Shown: piece by piece, positions 61,001-64,000 of the stretch
Position numbering within the stretch: position 1 is the stretch's first letter
How the letters are laid out: every line of letters begins with the position of its first letter
NCBI RefSeq assembly: GCF_905475465.1
Contig: NC_062252.1
Coordinates: forward strand, 3,348,001 to 3,412,000
DNA from: Pieris napi
Taxonomy: Eukaryota > Arthropoda > Insecta > Lepidoptera > Pieridae
Direction: 5' to 3'
Length of the DNA stretch: 64,000 nt
Program-made: the position numbers and the translations under genes
The notes under the pieces: model-generated
What the model was told of the DNA's origin: nothing
The model's database searches: none
What the model saw: the letters and a program-made list of their open reading frames with translations, nothing else

Positions 61001-63928
61001 CATGTTCCCTAAGTTTGATTCGGGAAATAACAATTGTCAACAAAATCGCTCCACAACTGAACGTTGGGACAGACACAGAAATATTCCTTACTAGATGACC
61101 CCGTGAACTTTGTTTCACAAACATATATTTGTGTCAAAACTTTTAAAATAAACCAAAGAGATCGGACCTCATACAGCAGACTACATACTACACAACCAAG
61201 TGTCAACTTTTTATTTCTAAAAAGACGTCCAATTCCCAACTAAGAACAGTTTTTATTGGAAAATTCAATTGTTGTTTTTAGTATTTATCTTTAATTGTTA
61301 ATTATGTTTCCCACCATTTAAACCTTCCCTGATCTTCCACAAATATTTCAAGATCATAATTAGCCAAATCGGTCCGGCCGTTCTCGAGTTTTAGCGAGAC
61401 TAACGAACAGCAATTCATTTTTATATATATATAAAAATTATATATTTTTATATCCCATTGCTTAAGACAATATTTTTATAGGAATTGTACTCGACCTATT
61501 GTTATTGAACAGTTGGCGGATGAGATACCTACATAAATTTTACACGTAATTGTTAATTTTTTTAAATGTATGTAAAATTATTCTTTAAACATGCTATTAA
61601 TAGATTACCTGTTGTTTTTACAGGACTAATAAAGTTCAAGAGATGTTACGTACACGTTTAATGTTTATTAATAGAATTTTTATAAAAATCCAATAAAGCG
61701 TTTATATATATGATAACATATAAATAGAAGAGAGAGAGATGTATGTGAGGGTGTATCTGTGGTCATAAAAACTTAGCCGCTACAATCCTCCGCTTTGGAT
61801 CTATGTTCCGCATTGATCATATTACTTTATAGGTGAGCCTTTTGTGCCTGACACACAAGTATCTTACAGCGGACAGAAAAGTCTATTTGACTTGATACAT
61901 GACGTCGGGGTTGAGAGTCGCCGCAATCTGTAGAATATATGTTTTATAACGGATATAATCGGGAATTTATTACATTATTTACATATCTCGATGTTTCGAG
62001 TGCTTATCCGAAATTGTAGACAAGAAACTAAATATAAGAGAAACTTCTGTAGATAGTTTTGTAATACTAGTTTAAGGTAATAATAAGTATCTTGTTAGGT
62101 TAACACGCGTTTATTTTCATTTAGTAATTTTCTTTCAATTGTTTTGATATTAAATTTAACAATGGTAGTATTAAAATATTCGTAGATGTTTATGAAAGCC
62201 AAAGCGTAAATTCGTATTGTTCGTAAATGTGATTTTTGAACTATTGTTATGTCTTCGTGTTCCTTATTTTATTTATTTTATCTTACAATCACTCTGTTTT
62301 TATTATTAAATTTGGCGTTTATGGTAACTTTAACAAAAATAAAATTGTTACGAATAGTAACATCGAAGATTTAGTTTTTTAAAGTGTTCTTTAAAAATTT
62401 TATGGATTTATTGGCTTCAGCGTGTGACTCTCATGCCTGAGGTCGTAGGTTTAATCCCCGGATACACCAATCAACTTTATCTATGTGCCGTTTTAACACT
62501 CGCTCGTACGGTGAGGGAAACCACGCGAGGAAGAAAAAACGAATGATCACGAAAGAGATACAGAAATAGCGCCTCTGGTTTTTTTATTACTCTTACATAT
62601 TATTTTGATTCATAATTTAATTTGAGATCTTATTACTTTAATTATTTGAGATCTTTTTCTTTTTAATTTTTTTCTTATTATTTTCATTCAAGGTAATTTG
62701 GGGTTTTATTCGAAATTAGATAACTATACACATTGCATTTTATTTATTCGGTACTGGTGCTTTTTGAGTTCAGTTTTACTTTAAAAAGCAAATTAGATTG
62801 ATAATTTATATAATACAATATAAAGTTTTTGTATAACATAAATAAAACTTGAAACACTTAGTACGAAGAGAGTCACACCTATAAAGCCATGTATAATAGA
62901 AATACATAATAGAAAATGGGATAAAAAAGAAAAATTATTTGCAGGAGTATTTATCATGTACAATTAGAATTAAACTCCATGTATTCGAATTTTTTAGCTA
63001 GCAATTTGGCATTTATCATTGAATGGTCAAAATTACTTGCAATTTCGTATATTTTTAAAGAAAATACCTAATAAAAATTATAAGAAATTTCTACTTACGA
63101 TTCTTTATAAAACAAAATTTTGCCGGACGTTGCTTATTGCAATAATAAATAACGAAAAAAATTTGTTAAAATTTACTTCTATAACCAAGAATCTCGTGTT
63201 TGTTACGGTTTTATACATAAAGGTCTGAACTTGGTGTTATATGATAGGTACCTTGTTAGAGATGAACTTTTAATATACGTTTTAACCCAGTGAGCAAGAA
63301 GTAGCCGTTTAAAAAAACCGTCAAAGCCTCCTCCTTTTGATATTTAAATCGGTCAATATCAGTTAATTCACAAGTAAGGCCAAATTAAAAAAAAAAACCT
63401 ACAAAACTAACCACTTTTAGCACGGATTTTAGAAACGAAATACTACGAAAAAAATTTGCTTACGAATAGTTATAACAAACTCAACAAAAAGTTGTGGTAG
63501 TAATTAACTATATATTATAGTAAGCGGGAATCCGCCTCGCTATTCAATAAAAAAGATAACAAAGTAATTTGCGGGTTTTTCTTATTTTTTTACTTAGTGA
63601 CTTTATGTATTATACATCTTACAAATAAAGATTAGACAAAAGACCTATGCAAAACAAATTAAAATAAAATAAATGCTCTAATGATATAAACTTACTACAT
63701 TTAAAATATGAAGGTACCCGAAAAAATTACCTAAGAAAACGTGGAAATCGAAACGACTAAAGCGTCTTTTATTATAATTTATAACATGTCGTATAACGTA
63801 TACATATATTCCTATCATATATTAGATTAATAACATTAAAATGCACAAGTCGCGTTAAAAATAAATCATAATGCATTTCTAAAAAAAACTTAAAAACGGT
63901 TTAATTAAAATCTTACCTTATATTTCAT
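19084..63928 (-). CDS. Neprilysin-like M13 zinc metalloendopeptidase
   Basis: Exons in gene order: 63917-63928 (tentative), 54296-54354, 37523-37665, 31133-31378, 30086-30288, 27473-27649, 26693-26800, 25319-25463, 24389-24603, 23635-23811, 23418-23521, 22718-22776, 22591-22639, 22229-22296, 20804-20937, 19558-19728, 19084-19260. All phases join; total 748 residues (human neprilysin 750). Type II membrane protein: short charged cytosolic tail, one membrane helix (about 31-54), large ectodomain. M13 signatures: EPCTDFYEFACGGW, substrate-binding NAFYS (539-543), FPAGILQPPFY, zinc motif HEVTHGFDD (HExxH 579-583), third ligand and Asp in GENIAD (Glu 642, Asp 646), FAQVWCG and C-terminal CVLW. All catalytic residues are present, so an active ectopeptidase cleaving small extracellular peptides is expected. 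Ten ectodomain cysteines fit five of the six vertebrate disulfides. Which insect Nep paralogue it is cannot be settled here. Confidence 0.94.
19852..20217. mobile_element. TA-flanked MITE with about 80-bp inverted repeats (mariner-like)
   Basis: Ends CACTCGCGAGCAAACAAATC and, in complement, CAGCCGCGAGCAACTAAATC, followed on both sides by GACTCAAGCGCTACCT and an imperfect inverted repeat reaching TATACAACATTTAAAT. TA lies at each flank. The 366 bp are non-coding. It sits between the last-but-one two neprilysin exons. Confidence 0.75.
21110..21905. mobile_element. Outer MITE (GGGGCTTGAGAC ends), interrupted by a second element
   Basis: The left end GGGGCTTGAGGCTTGAGACA and the right end (complement GGGACTTGAGACGAACTCAC) are inverted repeats of the family seen intact at 24790-24949, which also shares GTCACGTGACA and the GGCGTGA block. 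The left arm is cut at 21142 by another inverted-repeat element that ends at 21784, after which the outer element resumes. Confidence 0.6.
21143..21784. mobile_element. Inner foldback element nested in the outer MITE
   Basis: Terminal inverted repeat CTAATGGCTAGCCGCACACA at the left and its exact complement at the right (ending 21784). The left end contains a second palindrome: GCCGCACACACGCAATAATA and TATTGTCAATAATATTG arms around a 7-base centre (about 21153-21220), and a further GTGTGTGTGCGGC arm near 21318. No transposase is present. Confidence 0.65.
22141..22205 (+). repeat. SINE family B, 3' fragment
   Basis: A short stretch, CAGAAATCTGAGGCCCAGAC through GTTGTAGCGCCGC, matching the 3' end of the SINE family with fuller copies at 35090-35340 and 48841-49085. 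It lies in the neprilysin intron next to the zinc-motif exon. Confidence 0.55.
22960..23290 (+). repeat. Degenerate transposable-element fragment
   Basis: Contains CAAAATGCCACGGG and, later, GACCATTCCCTCTGGCCTAAG with GAGAGGAGGCCTATGGCC, phrases typical of dispersed lepidopteran LINE/SINE 3' ends; a second partial GCCACGGGCCCC follows near 23260. The short open frames here are not supported as genes. Confidence 0.4.
24790..24949. mobile_element. Intact short MITE (GGGGCTTGAAAC ends)
   Basis: A 160-bp inverted-repeat element: left GGGGCTTGAAACAAAACCAC then TTTTCGAC-GGCGTGA; right arm is the complement (GATCACGCCTGTCGAAAAGT ... GAAGCCCC). It contains GTCACGTGACA at its centre, as does the interrupted relative at 21110-21905. 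Confidence 0.65.
25545..25626 (+). repeat. SINE family B fragment abutting a family A SINE
   Basis: CGAAACCCGGCTGCATTTAA through ACACTCGCTCGTACAGTGAA and AACATTGTGAGGA is the middle of SINE family B. Its right end meets the A-tail of the family A SINE at 25627, suggesting insertion of A into B. Confidence 0.5.
25627..25889 (-). mobile_element. tRNA-derived SINE, family A, copy 2
   Basis: Same unit as 4725-4963 and 37254-37514: tRNA-like A and B boxes at the head (right end), body ending CCCATGCTAAGCTGG, then GAATTGTCTTTAAAAA-type tail. It lies between neprilysin exons at 25319 and 26693. Confidence 0.8.
26555..26660 (+). repeat. LINE 3'-end fragment
   Basis: TCTACGCCCTTGATTTGAGA followed by CAGTAAATGTAAATTTTG and a GAATAAATGATATAATT tail. 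This is the same 3'-UTR module seen in the LINE copies at 15530, 31450, 31885 and 52069, here without coding sequence. Confidence 0.45.
27650..29522. other. Neprilysin intron, no recognised gene
   Basis: AT-rich intron sequence. A stretch near 28310-28400 has mixed composition and could be a transposon scrap, but no family was recognised. Nothing else stands out. Confidence 0.4.
29523..29948. mobile_element. Mariner-like MITE
   Basis: Inverted ends CAGAGTGGCCAAAAAGTCGT and, in complement, AAGGGTGGTCAAAAAGTCGT, each followed by GAT/AATC-type sequence and AACGCAAAT, with TA on both flanks. About 426 bp, non-coding, in a neprilysin intron. Confidence 0.7.
30300..30937 (+). mobile_element. Helitron-like non-autonomous element (family 1, copy 1) with adjoining repeat
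   Basis: From about 30471: AAATTCTCGTGTCAAAATGT and GTTCCCATTCTCCT, then a body ending CACATTAAGGAGGAACGAAG TTCGCGGGG. The same start and end occur at 42427-42771 and 54458-54922, where the end reads GGGGTCAGCTAGT, the CTAG-type 3' end of Helitrons. The preceding 170 bp (AAACTACGCAACGGATTTTG) is a further dispersed repeat. Confidence 0.55.
31450..31837 (+). mobile_element. 5'-truncated LINE copy (ORF2 C-terminus and 3' UTR)
   Basis: Encodes SVRPTRLQKINHSLHGNCIR through KRKLINKAFYKFEDYF, the same C-terminus as the large LINE at 31885-34250, followed by the shared 3'-UTR block (GTGGCGGAAAGTTTCTTGCC, CTACGCCCTTGAC) and an AATAAA-containing tail. It faces the larger copy tail to tail, about 50 bp apart. 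Confidence 0.85.
31885..34250 (-). mobile_element. Non-LTR retrotransposon (LINE, jockey/CR1-like), 5'-truncated
   Basis: Carries an open ORF2 (32089-34209), a 3' UTR and a (TTTGAG)n-type tail at 31885-31910. Upstream of about 34250 the coding match ends, so the endonuclease domain is missing, the usual 5' truncation of target-primed insertion. It lies in the 6.1-kb neprilysin intron in the same transcriptional direction as the gene. Confidence 0.88.
32089..34209 (-). CDS. LINE ORF2 reverse transcriptase, endonuclease missing
   Basis: A 706-residue uninterrupted frame. Reverse-transcriptase blocks in order: KITPLFKAGSESDPSNFRPV and SVLPALSKVFEKI (about 255-285), QYGFTKGRSTIDA, catalytic CDLSKAFDCVHPDIL, GVPQGSILGPFLFLIYINDL and the active-site FADD (MVLFADDTSLLF); then thumb and C-terminal regions including KLPSAIRELSLNKFK. 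The enzyme would copy element RNA at a nicked target. No apurinic endonuclease precedes it, so the copy cannot mobilise itself. The first Met is arbitrary because the element is truncated. The clade (CR1/Rex1/jockey group) is inferred from general resemblance. Confidence 0.9.
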   Translation of the reverse strand: MRLGILGMPFLCGNSSPNNLYNTFFGSFIDEFKKVFTQKTLLVSEKTSFCDWANEELHRKRLKLYEIYDEMQYNTSVEFREYVRLYSNNFKKDCKTAKSQYLSSKIKNSMDKVKATWKIINEESGKTSDKRTDYMLKVKGKLIKSDPEVASSFEEFFTNVPLNTTKSLDSSPAAAISLLEKCVPECNIKFQFKHITCNDIVKTFKLINLKKSKDIWGMSTVILNSVINVISSELSIIFNSCIDCGVFPDEMKLSKITPLFKAGSESDPSNFRPVSVLPALSKVFEKIMLDQLSLHFNKNKLLHNKQYGFTKGRSTIDAGVKLISDIFNAWEESYDGVGVFCDLSKAFDCVHPDILVGKLQHYGVDGKASSLMNSYLKGRIQRVHVNGVTSPGSQVSMGVPQGSILGPFLFLIYINDLPFFVNEVHEMVLFADDTSLLFKVNRNNVLLDDVNNSISRIVNWFNVNNLLLNENKTKCIRFTTTSVKRDIGNLKIKDSELNFVDKTVFLGITIDSKLQWGPHIETLSNRLSSAAYAVKKIRQFTDEDTAKIVYHSYFHSVMSYGILLWGAAAEVQSIFVLQKRAVRGICCVSPRESVRNKFKELNIMTLSGQYILEALLYVQKNINDFKTNGDFHQYNTRNRTNLSVRPTRLQKINHSLYGNCIRFYNKLPSAIRELSLNKFKVLVKRKLINKAFYKFEDYLNDPNPWD
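34251..35089. other. Intron sequence, nothing recognised
   Basis: AT-rich sequence between the LINE and the SINE in the neprilysin intron. Short open frames have no family resemblance. Confidence 0.4.
35090..35345 (-). mobile_element. tRNA-derived SINE, family B, near-full copy
   Basis: Minus strand: head GCAGTGTTGGCCTAGTGGCT with a GGTTCGATCCCCGGCTGTGC B-box segment, then a body with ACGGTGAAGGAAAACATCGT and GTCGACGGCGTGTGTCGA, ending in CAGAAATCTGAGGCCTG. Family members occur at 22141, 25545, 42110, 48841, 50353 and 62417. Confidence 0.8.
35346..37253. other. Neprilysin intron, nothing recognised
   Basis: About 1.9 kb of AT-rich intron sequence without recognised repeats, exons or RNA genes. 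Confidence 0.4.
37254..37514 (+). mobile_element. tRNA-derived SINE, family A, copy 3, next to a splice donor
   Basis: Starts GACGACTCATTGGTCTAGTG with the tRNA-like A box and GGGTTCGATCCCCGGC B box, body ending CCAGCTTAGCATGGGACTAG, then GTCAATTGTCTTT and an 11-A run at 37504-37514. On the minus strand the neprilysin intron reads GTAAGTAC followed at once by the SINE's poly(T). Confidence 0.85.
37523..37665 (-). CDS. Neprilysin membrane-anchor exon
   Basis: A 143-nt exon encoding ERTVR, the hydrophobic signal anchor (CSSVLIIALGLCLIALGL) and the first ectodomain residues with the cysteine pair CLSEVC that opens the M13 fold. Splice phases match the exons on both sides. A family A SINE lies directly downstream in the intron, its A-tail reaching within 8 nt of the splice donor. 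Confidence 0.9.
37755..37832 (+). repeat. LINE 3' tail with (AAG)n
   Basis: CAAGACAAGCCACGCTTCAC, TTATGGAGAGGCACC and an (AGA)-type run. This resembles dispersed lepidopteran LINE 3' ends; too short to classify. Confidence 0.35.
38010..38445 (-). mobile_element. Helitron-like element, minus orientation
   Basis: Begins on the plus strand ACTAGCTATGTTGGTGAACT TCGTACC, the complement of a CTAGT Helitron 3' end, and runs to AAAATCGGTCCAGCCGTTCT and a TATATATA stretch. Related to 43868-44301 and, in part, 61318-61440. Confidence 0.5.
38990..39468. mobile_element. TA-flanked Tc1/pogo-like MITE
   Basis: Ends CAGTGTCACTCTTTATAACG and, in complement, CAGTGTAAACTCTTTATAAC, both flanked by TA; 479 bp, non-coding. 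The TTATAACG motif recurs inside, as in the element at 14218-14883. Confidence 0.7.
40150..40198. repeat. 49-bp perfect palindrome
   Basis: A 24-nt arm (40150-40173, beginning ATGTAAAAGGTTTTTTGG) is followed, after a single central T, by its exact reverse complement (40175-40198). No related copy was noticed. Intronic. Confidence 0.75.
40857..41235. mobile_element. Hairpin (foldback) element, copy 2
   Basis: Same element as 9002-9385: starts AGTATTGTCTTTGATTAACA, two inverted arms bearing CCGACGTTTCGCGTGC, and a conserved centre including TCTGCAGCTGTGATAC. It is flanked by an 11-bp direct repeat AAAGTAGACAT (40846-40856 and 41236-41246). The arms of each copy match each other at positions where the two copies differ. 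Confidence 0.75.
41440..41620 (+). repeat. LINE ORF C-terminal fragment
   Basis: One frame reads LAEGSIAIQRGNAASIKDTI before a stop, resembling AIQRGNAAS-type ends of LINE reverse transcriptases. The upstream segment is out of frame. Old, truncated copy. Confidence 0.45.
42110..42280 (+). repeat. SINE family B, partial copy
   Basis: The middle and 3' part of the family: GAAGGAAAACATCGTGAGGA, GTGTCGACGGCGTGTGTCAG and CTGATCCACTTGCCTATTAG. The tRNA-like head is missing. Confidence 0.6.
42427..42771 (+). mobile_element. Helitron-like element, family 1, copy 2
   Basis: Start TATATAAAATTCTCGTGTCT, GTTCCCATACTCCTCCG, body with CCCCTAAATATTGAGGGTGG, end AACGTTTGCCGGGTCAGCAG. Corresponds to copies at 30471 and 54458. 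Confidence 0.55.
42772..43867. other. Neprilysin intron 2, nothing recognised
   Basis: About 1.1 kb of AT-rich sequence without recognised features. Confidence 0.4.
43868..44301 (-). mobile_element. Helitron-like element, minus orientation
   Basis: Plus strand ACTAGCTGGCCTGGCGAACA TTGTACCGCC at the left (complement of a CTAGT end) and CAAATCGGTCAAGCCGTTTT with a TATATATAG tail at the right. Degenerate copy of the type at 38010-38445. Confidence 0.5.
44302..45554. other. Neprilysin intron 2, nothing recognised
   Basis: About 1.25 kb of AT-rich sequence without a convincing gene or repeat. Confidence 0.4.
45555..45770 (-). repeat. LINE ORF C-terminal fragment
   Basis: Minus strand reads KWNRLPESVISAPSLNSFKN RLD before a stop, the characteristic end of many CR1/jockey-type ORF2 proteins. 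5'-truncated. Confidence 0.6.
46255..46575 (+). repeat. LINE 3'-end fragment (family with 55765-56105)
   Basis: Plus-strand frame HIDIRHSTPKRFLRHFLPRT, TTMWNQLPI, then a frameshifted tail ending CTTAACATCAGGTAAGCCTC. The complementary orientation of the same family is at 55765-56105. Confidence 0.6.
46576..48840. other. Neprilysin intron 2, nothing recognised
   Basis: About 2.3 kb of AT-rich sequence. Short possible repeat scraps but no element with identifiable ends. Confidence 0.4.
48841..49085 (+). mobile_element. tRNA-derived SINE, family B
   Basis: GCAGTGTTGGCCGAGTGGCT (A box), GAGGTCGTAGGTTCGATCCC (B box), ATAACACTCGCTCG, CACATGTGTCAGACATAAGG and the end CAATCTGAGGCCAGACC with GTGTAGCGCCAC. 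Nearly full length. Confidence 0.75.
49086..50352. other. Neprilysin intron 2, nothing recognised
   Basis: AT-rich; overlapping short frames on both strands near 49816-50107 show no family resemblance and are not annotated. Confidence 0.4.
50353..50625 (+). mobile_element. tRNA-derived SINE, family B, diverged copy
   Basis: TGGCCTAATGCCTTTAGCGT, AAGGTCGTAGGTTCGATCTC, ACGGTGAAGGAAACATAGC, GGCTTAGACCCAAAAACAG and AGATACAGGAATCTGAGGCC. Full-length but more diverged than 35090-35345. Confidence 0.75.
50626..51710. other. Neprilysin intron 2, little recognised
   Basis: AT-rich. Around 51200-51260 a GTCCTGCGTTCGTTTCCCGG stretch looks like a decayed tRNA-derived SINE head. Nothing else is seen. 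Confidence 0.35.
51711..51775. repeat. Partial MITE (CGTTCAAGTATTACGTAA end)
   Basis: GGGCCGTTCAAGTATTACGT AAG matches one end of the element at 4053-4324 and is followed by a run of 13 C. The other end is not seen nearby. Confidence 0.5.
52069..52255 (+). mobile_element. LINE 3'-UTR fragment
   Basis: CATGGCGATTAAAAAGAGTG, GCCAGTTCTTCTCTTCCG, TACGCCCTTGATTTGAGAAC, then ATAAGTGTACAATGTGTTAC and a GATTAAATGATTTTTGAATT tail. Same subfamily as 15530-15722 (opposite strand). Confidence 0.65.
52850..53213 (-). mobile_element. Helitron-like element, family 2, minus copy
   Basis: The plus strand begins CTAGCAGACTCGGCCAAGCG, complement of a CTAG 3' end, and ends GCGGACAAACAACGTGACGC with TATATATAC. 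About 360 bp, matching 57008-57385 in the opposite direction along its whole length. No coding function. Confidence 0.6.
53257..53580. repeat. Possible pogo-like MITE
   Basis: CAGTTGACCCCTGGTAATCC at the left and GACCGGACTACCGGGG at the right are partly complementary, and GTGCCGGATTAGACAG is typical of pogo/Tigger-type ends. Diverged; borders uncertain. Confidence 0.35.
54296..54354 (-). CDS. Neprilysin cytosolic-tail exon
   Basis: A 59-nt exon (acceptor TTACAG, donor GTAAGT) encoding VKDADSESHRRSDSGLEEK plus two bases of a Leu codon. Its end phase matches the membrane-anchor exon 16.6 kb away (CT + A). The acidic/Ser-rich content fits the cytosolic tail of M13 proteases. It is an isolated short exon surrounded by repeats, but both splice sites and both phases fit. 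Confidence 0.75.
54458..54922 (+). mobile_element. Helitron-like element, family 1, copy 3
   Basis: Starts TATATAAAATTATAGTGCCA with GTTCATTCCCACTCCTCCG, body CCTAAATGTTAAGGGTGGG and AAGTAAAATCACATTAAGGA, and ends CGGGGTCAGCTAGT. The best-preserved 3' end of the family. It starts about 100 bp from the neprilysin exon at 54296-54354. Confidence 0.6.
55170..55530 (+). repeat. LINE C-terminal fragment with AATAAATAAA tail
   Basis: One frame reads DPKVNTNYRESNFMVRTANR FNEL, similar to the DP-x-V-x-T-x-YR...NR-AA-x-x-WN-x-L end of some LINE ORF2 proteins, followed by TGTACATCTTCTGAATAAAT. Not a host gene. Confidence 0.45.
55765..56105 (-). repeat. LINE 3'-end fragment
   Basis: The plus strand reads GGCATGAGGCTCATCTGATG, ATGGACACTCTCAATGCCAG, CAGCTGGTTCCACATAGCGG and CAGTCGTGGAATGATGGACG, the complement of the LINE end at 46255-46575. 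Antisense frames here are not genes. Confidence 0.6.
56106..57007. other. Neprilysin intron 1, nothing recognised
   Basis: About 900 bp of AT-rich sequence with no recognised feature. Confidence 0.4.
57008..57385 (+). mobile_element. Helitron-like element, family 2, plus copy
   Basis: Starts TATATAAATAACGTGTCACG TTGTTTGTCCGC and ends AACGCTTGGCCGAGTCTGCT. Inverted relative to the copy at 52850-53213, about 3.8 kb away. It includes CAGATGGCGCTGTGTTG. Confidence 0.6.
57386..59990. other. Neprilysin intron 1, one repeat scrap
   Basis: AT-rich. At 58005-58110, TTAAAATCGGTCCAGTAATT TTTGAGCC and ACAAACATACTTACATACAA form a short piece of a dispersed repeat of the type found at many lepidopteran Helitron/LINE ends. 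Otherwise nothing recognised. Confidence 0.4.
59996..61110 (+). repeat. Two decayed copies of a third tRNA-like SINE
   Basis: At 59996-60142 and 60964-61108 the same order of blocks occurs: CGACC..TAGG/TGGG..TGTGGT, a degraded B box (AAGTTTGATTCG), ACAATTGT-AACAAAATC, CTCC and CAGA-ACAGAAATAT. They are about 960 bp apart in direct orientation, with unrelated sequence between. Confidence 0.45.
61318..61440 (-). repeat. Helitron-like fragment
   Basis: CCAAATCGGTCCGGCCGTTC, GAACAGCAATTCATTTTTAT and a TATATATA run, corresponding to the right-hand part of the elements at 38010 and 43868. Confidence 0.45.
61441..62416. other. Neprilysin intron 1, nothing recognised
   Basis: AT-rich sequence; no exon, RNA gene or bordered repeat recognised. 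Confidence 0.4.
62417..62590 (+). mobile_element. SINE family B, shortened copy
   Basis: TCAGCGTGTGACTCTCATGC, TGAGGTCGTAGGTTTAATCC, AACACTCGCTCGTACGGTGA and ATGATCACGAAAGAGATACA. The central body is deleted. Confidence 0.65.
62591..63916. other. Neprilysin intron 1, nothing recognised
   Basis: AT-rich sequence leading to the tentative first exon donor at 63916. No further feature recognised. Confidence 0.35.
63917..63928 (-). CDS. Tentative first coding exon of the neprilysin gene (4 codons, MKYK)
   Basis: ATG AAA TAT AAG followed at once by a consensus donor (GTAAGA) in phase 0, exactly the phase needed by the exon at 54296-54354, which opens with a complete codon and lacks a start. Tiny N-terminal coding exons before a long first intron are common in insect membrane proteases. 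Evidence is only phase, donor strength and position, so another start exon further right is possible. Confidence 0.45.
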
Positions 63929-64000
63929 CTTCCTCAATATAAAATCACACTTAAGCTTAAATATAACAAAGAAATCAGATGTATTCACGGAATTTTGTTT

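Noticed and set aside
1..64000. CRISPR array, prophage, operon or other prokaryotic system
   Set aside because: The window is eukaryotic, with spliced genes and insect transposons; no regularly spaced direct repeats were seen.

Overview
The window is AT-rich insect nuclear DNA, most probably from a butterfly or moth. The evidence is spliced genes with short GT-AG introns, insect protein families (pickpocket channel, neprilysin, BEL/Pao retroelement) and a dense load of lepidopteran-style repeats: tRNA-derived SINEs, CTAG-ending Helitrons and TA-flanked MITEs. No RNA gene, CRISPR array, origin or prokaryotic feature was seen.

Layout. 1-3137: 3' half of a BEL/Pao retrotransposon (Pol with an internal deletion, an Env-like remnant, the 3' LTR), lying antisense in an intron of the beta-COP gene. 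3336-6831 (-): first five coding exons of COPB1 (beta subunit of coatomer); the rest lies left of the window. 7471-9660 (+): complete TMEM129 (ER RING-type E3 ligase), divergent from COPB1 across a short shared promoter. 11601-16795 (+): complete nine-exon pickpocket (DEG/ENaC) channel. 17125-18414 (+): complete UTP11 (small-subunit processome). 19084-63928 (-): one large M13 metalloprotease gene (neprilysin-like) with 16 well supported coding exons and a probable 4-codon first exon, together 748 residues. Everything right of 37665 is two very long 5' introns of this gene, filled with repeats and holding no other convincing gene.

The genes are not an operon. COPB1/TMEM129 and COPB1/TMEM129/UTP11 generally are housekeeping genes (COPI coat, ER-associated degradation, ribosome assembly); the pickpocket and neprilysin genes encode membrane proteins. 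UTP11 and neprilysin converge tail to tail, with candidate poly(A) signals about 15 bp apart.

I found no clearly new multi-gene system. The most unusual items are: two copies of a roughly 380-bp hairpin element flanked by 11-13 bp direct repeats; a 49-bp near-perfect palindrome; a MITE nested inside another MITE; a SINE whose tail stops 8 nt from a neprilysin splice donor; a pickpocket channel lacking the usual serine of the selectivity filter; and a BEL Pol ORF that lost its polymerase active site yet kept integrase in frame. Exon borders were read by eye from splice consensus, reading frame and remembered family similarity; no alignment program was run.
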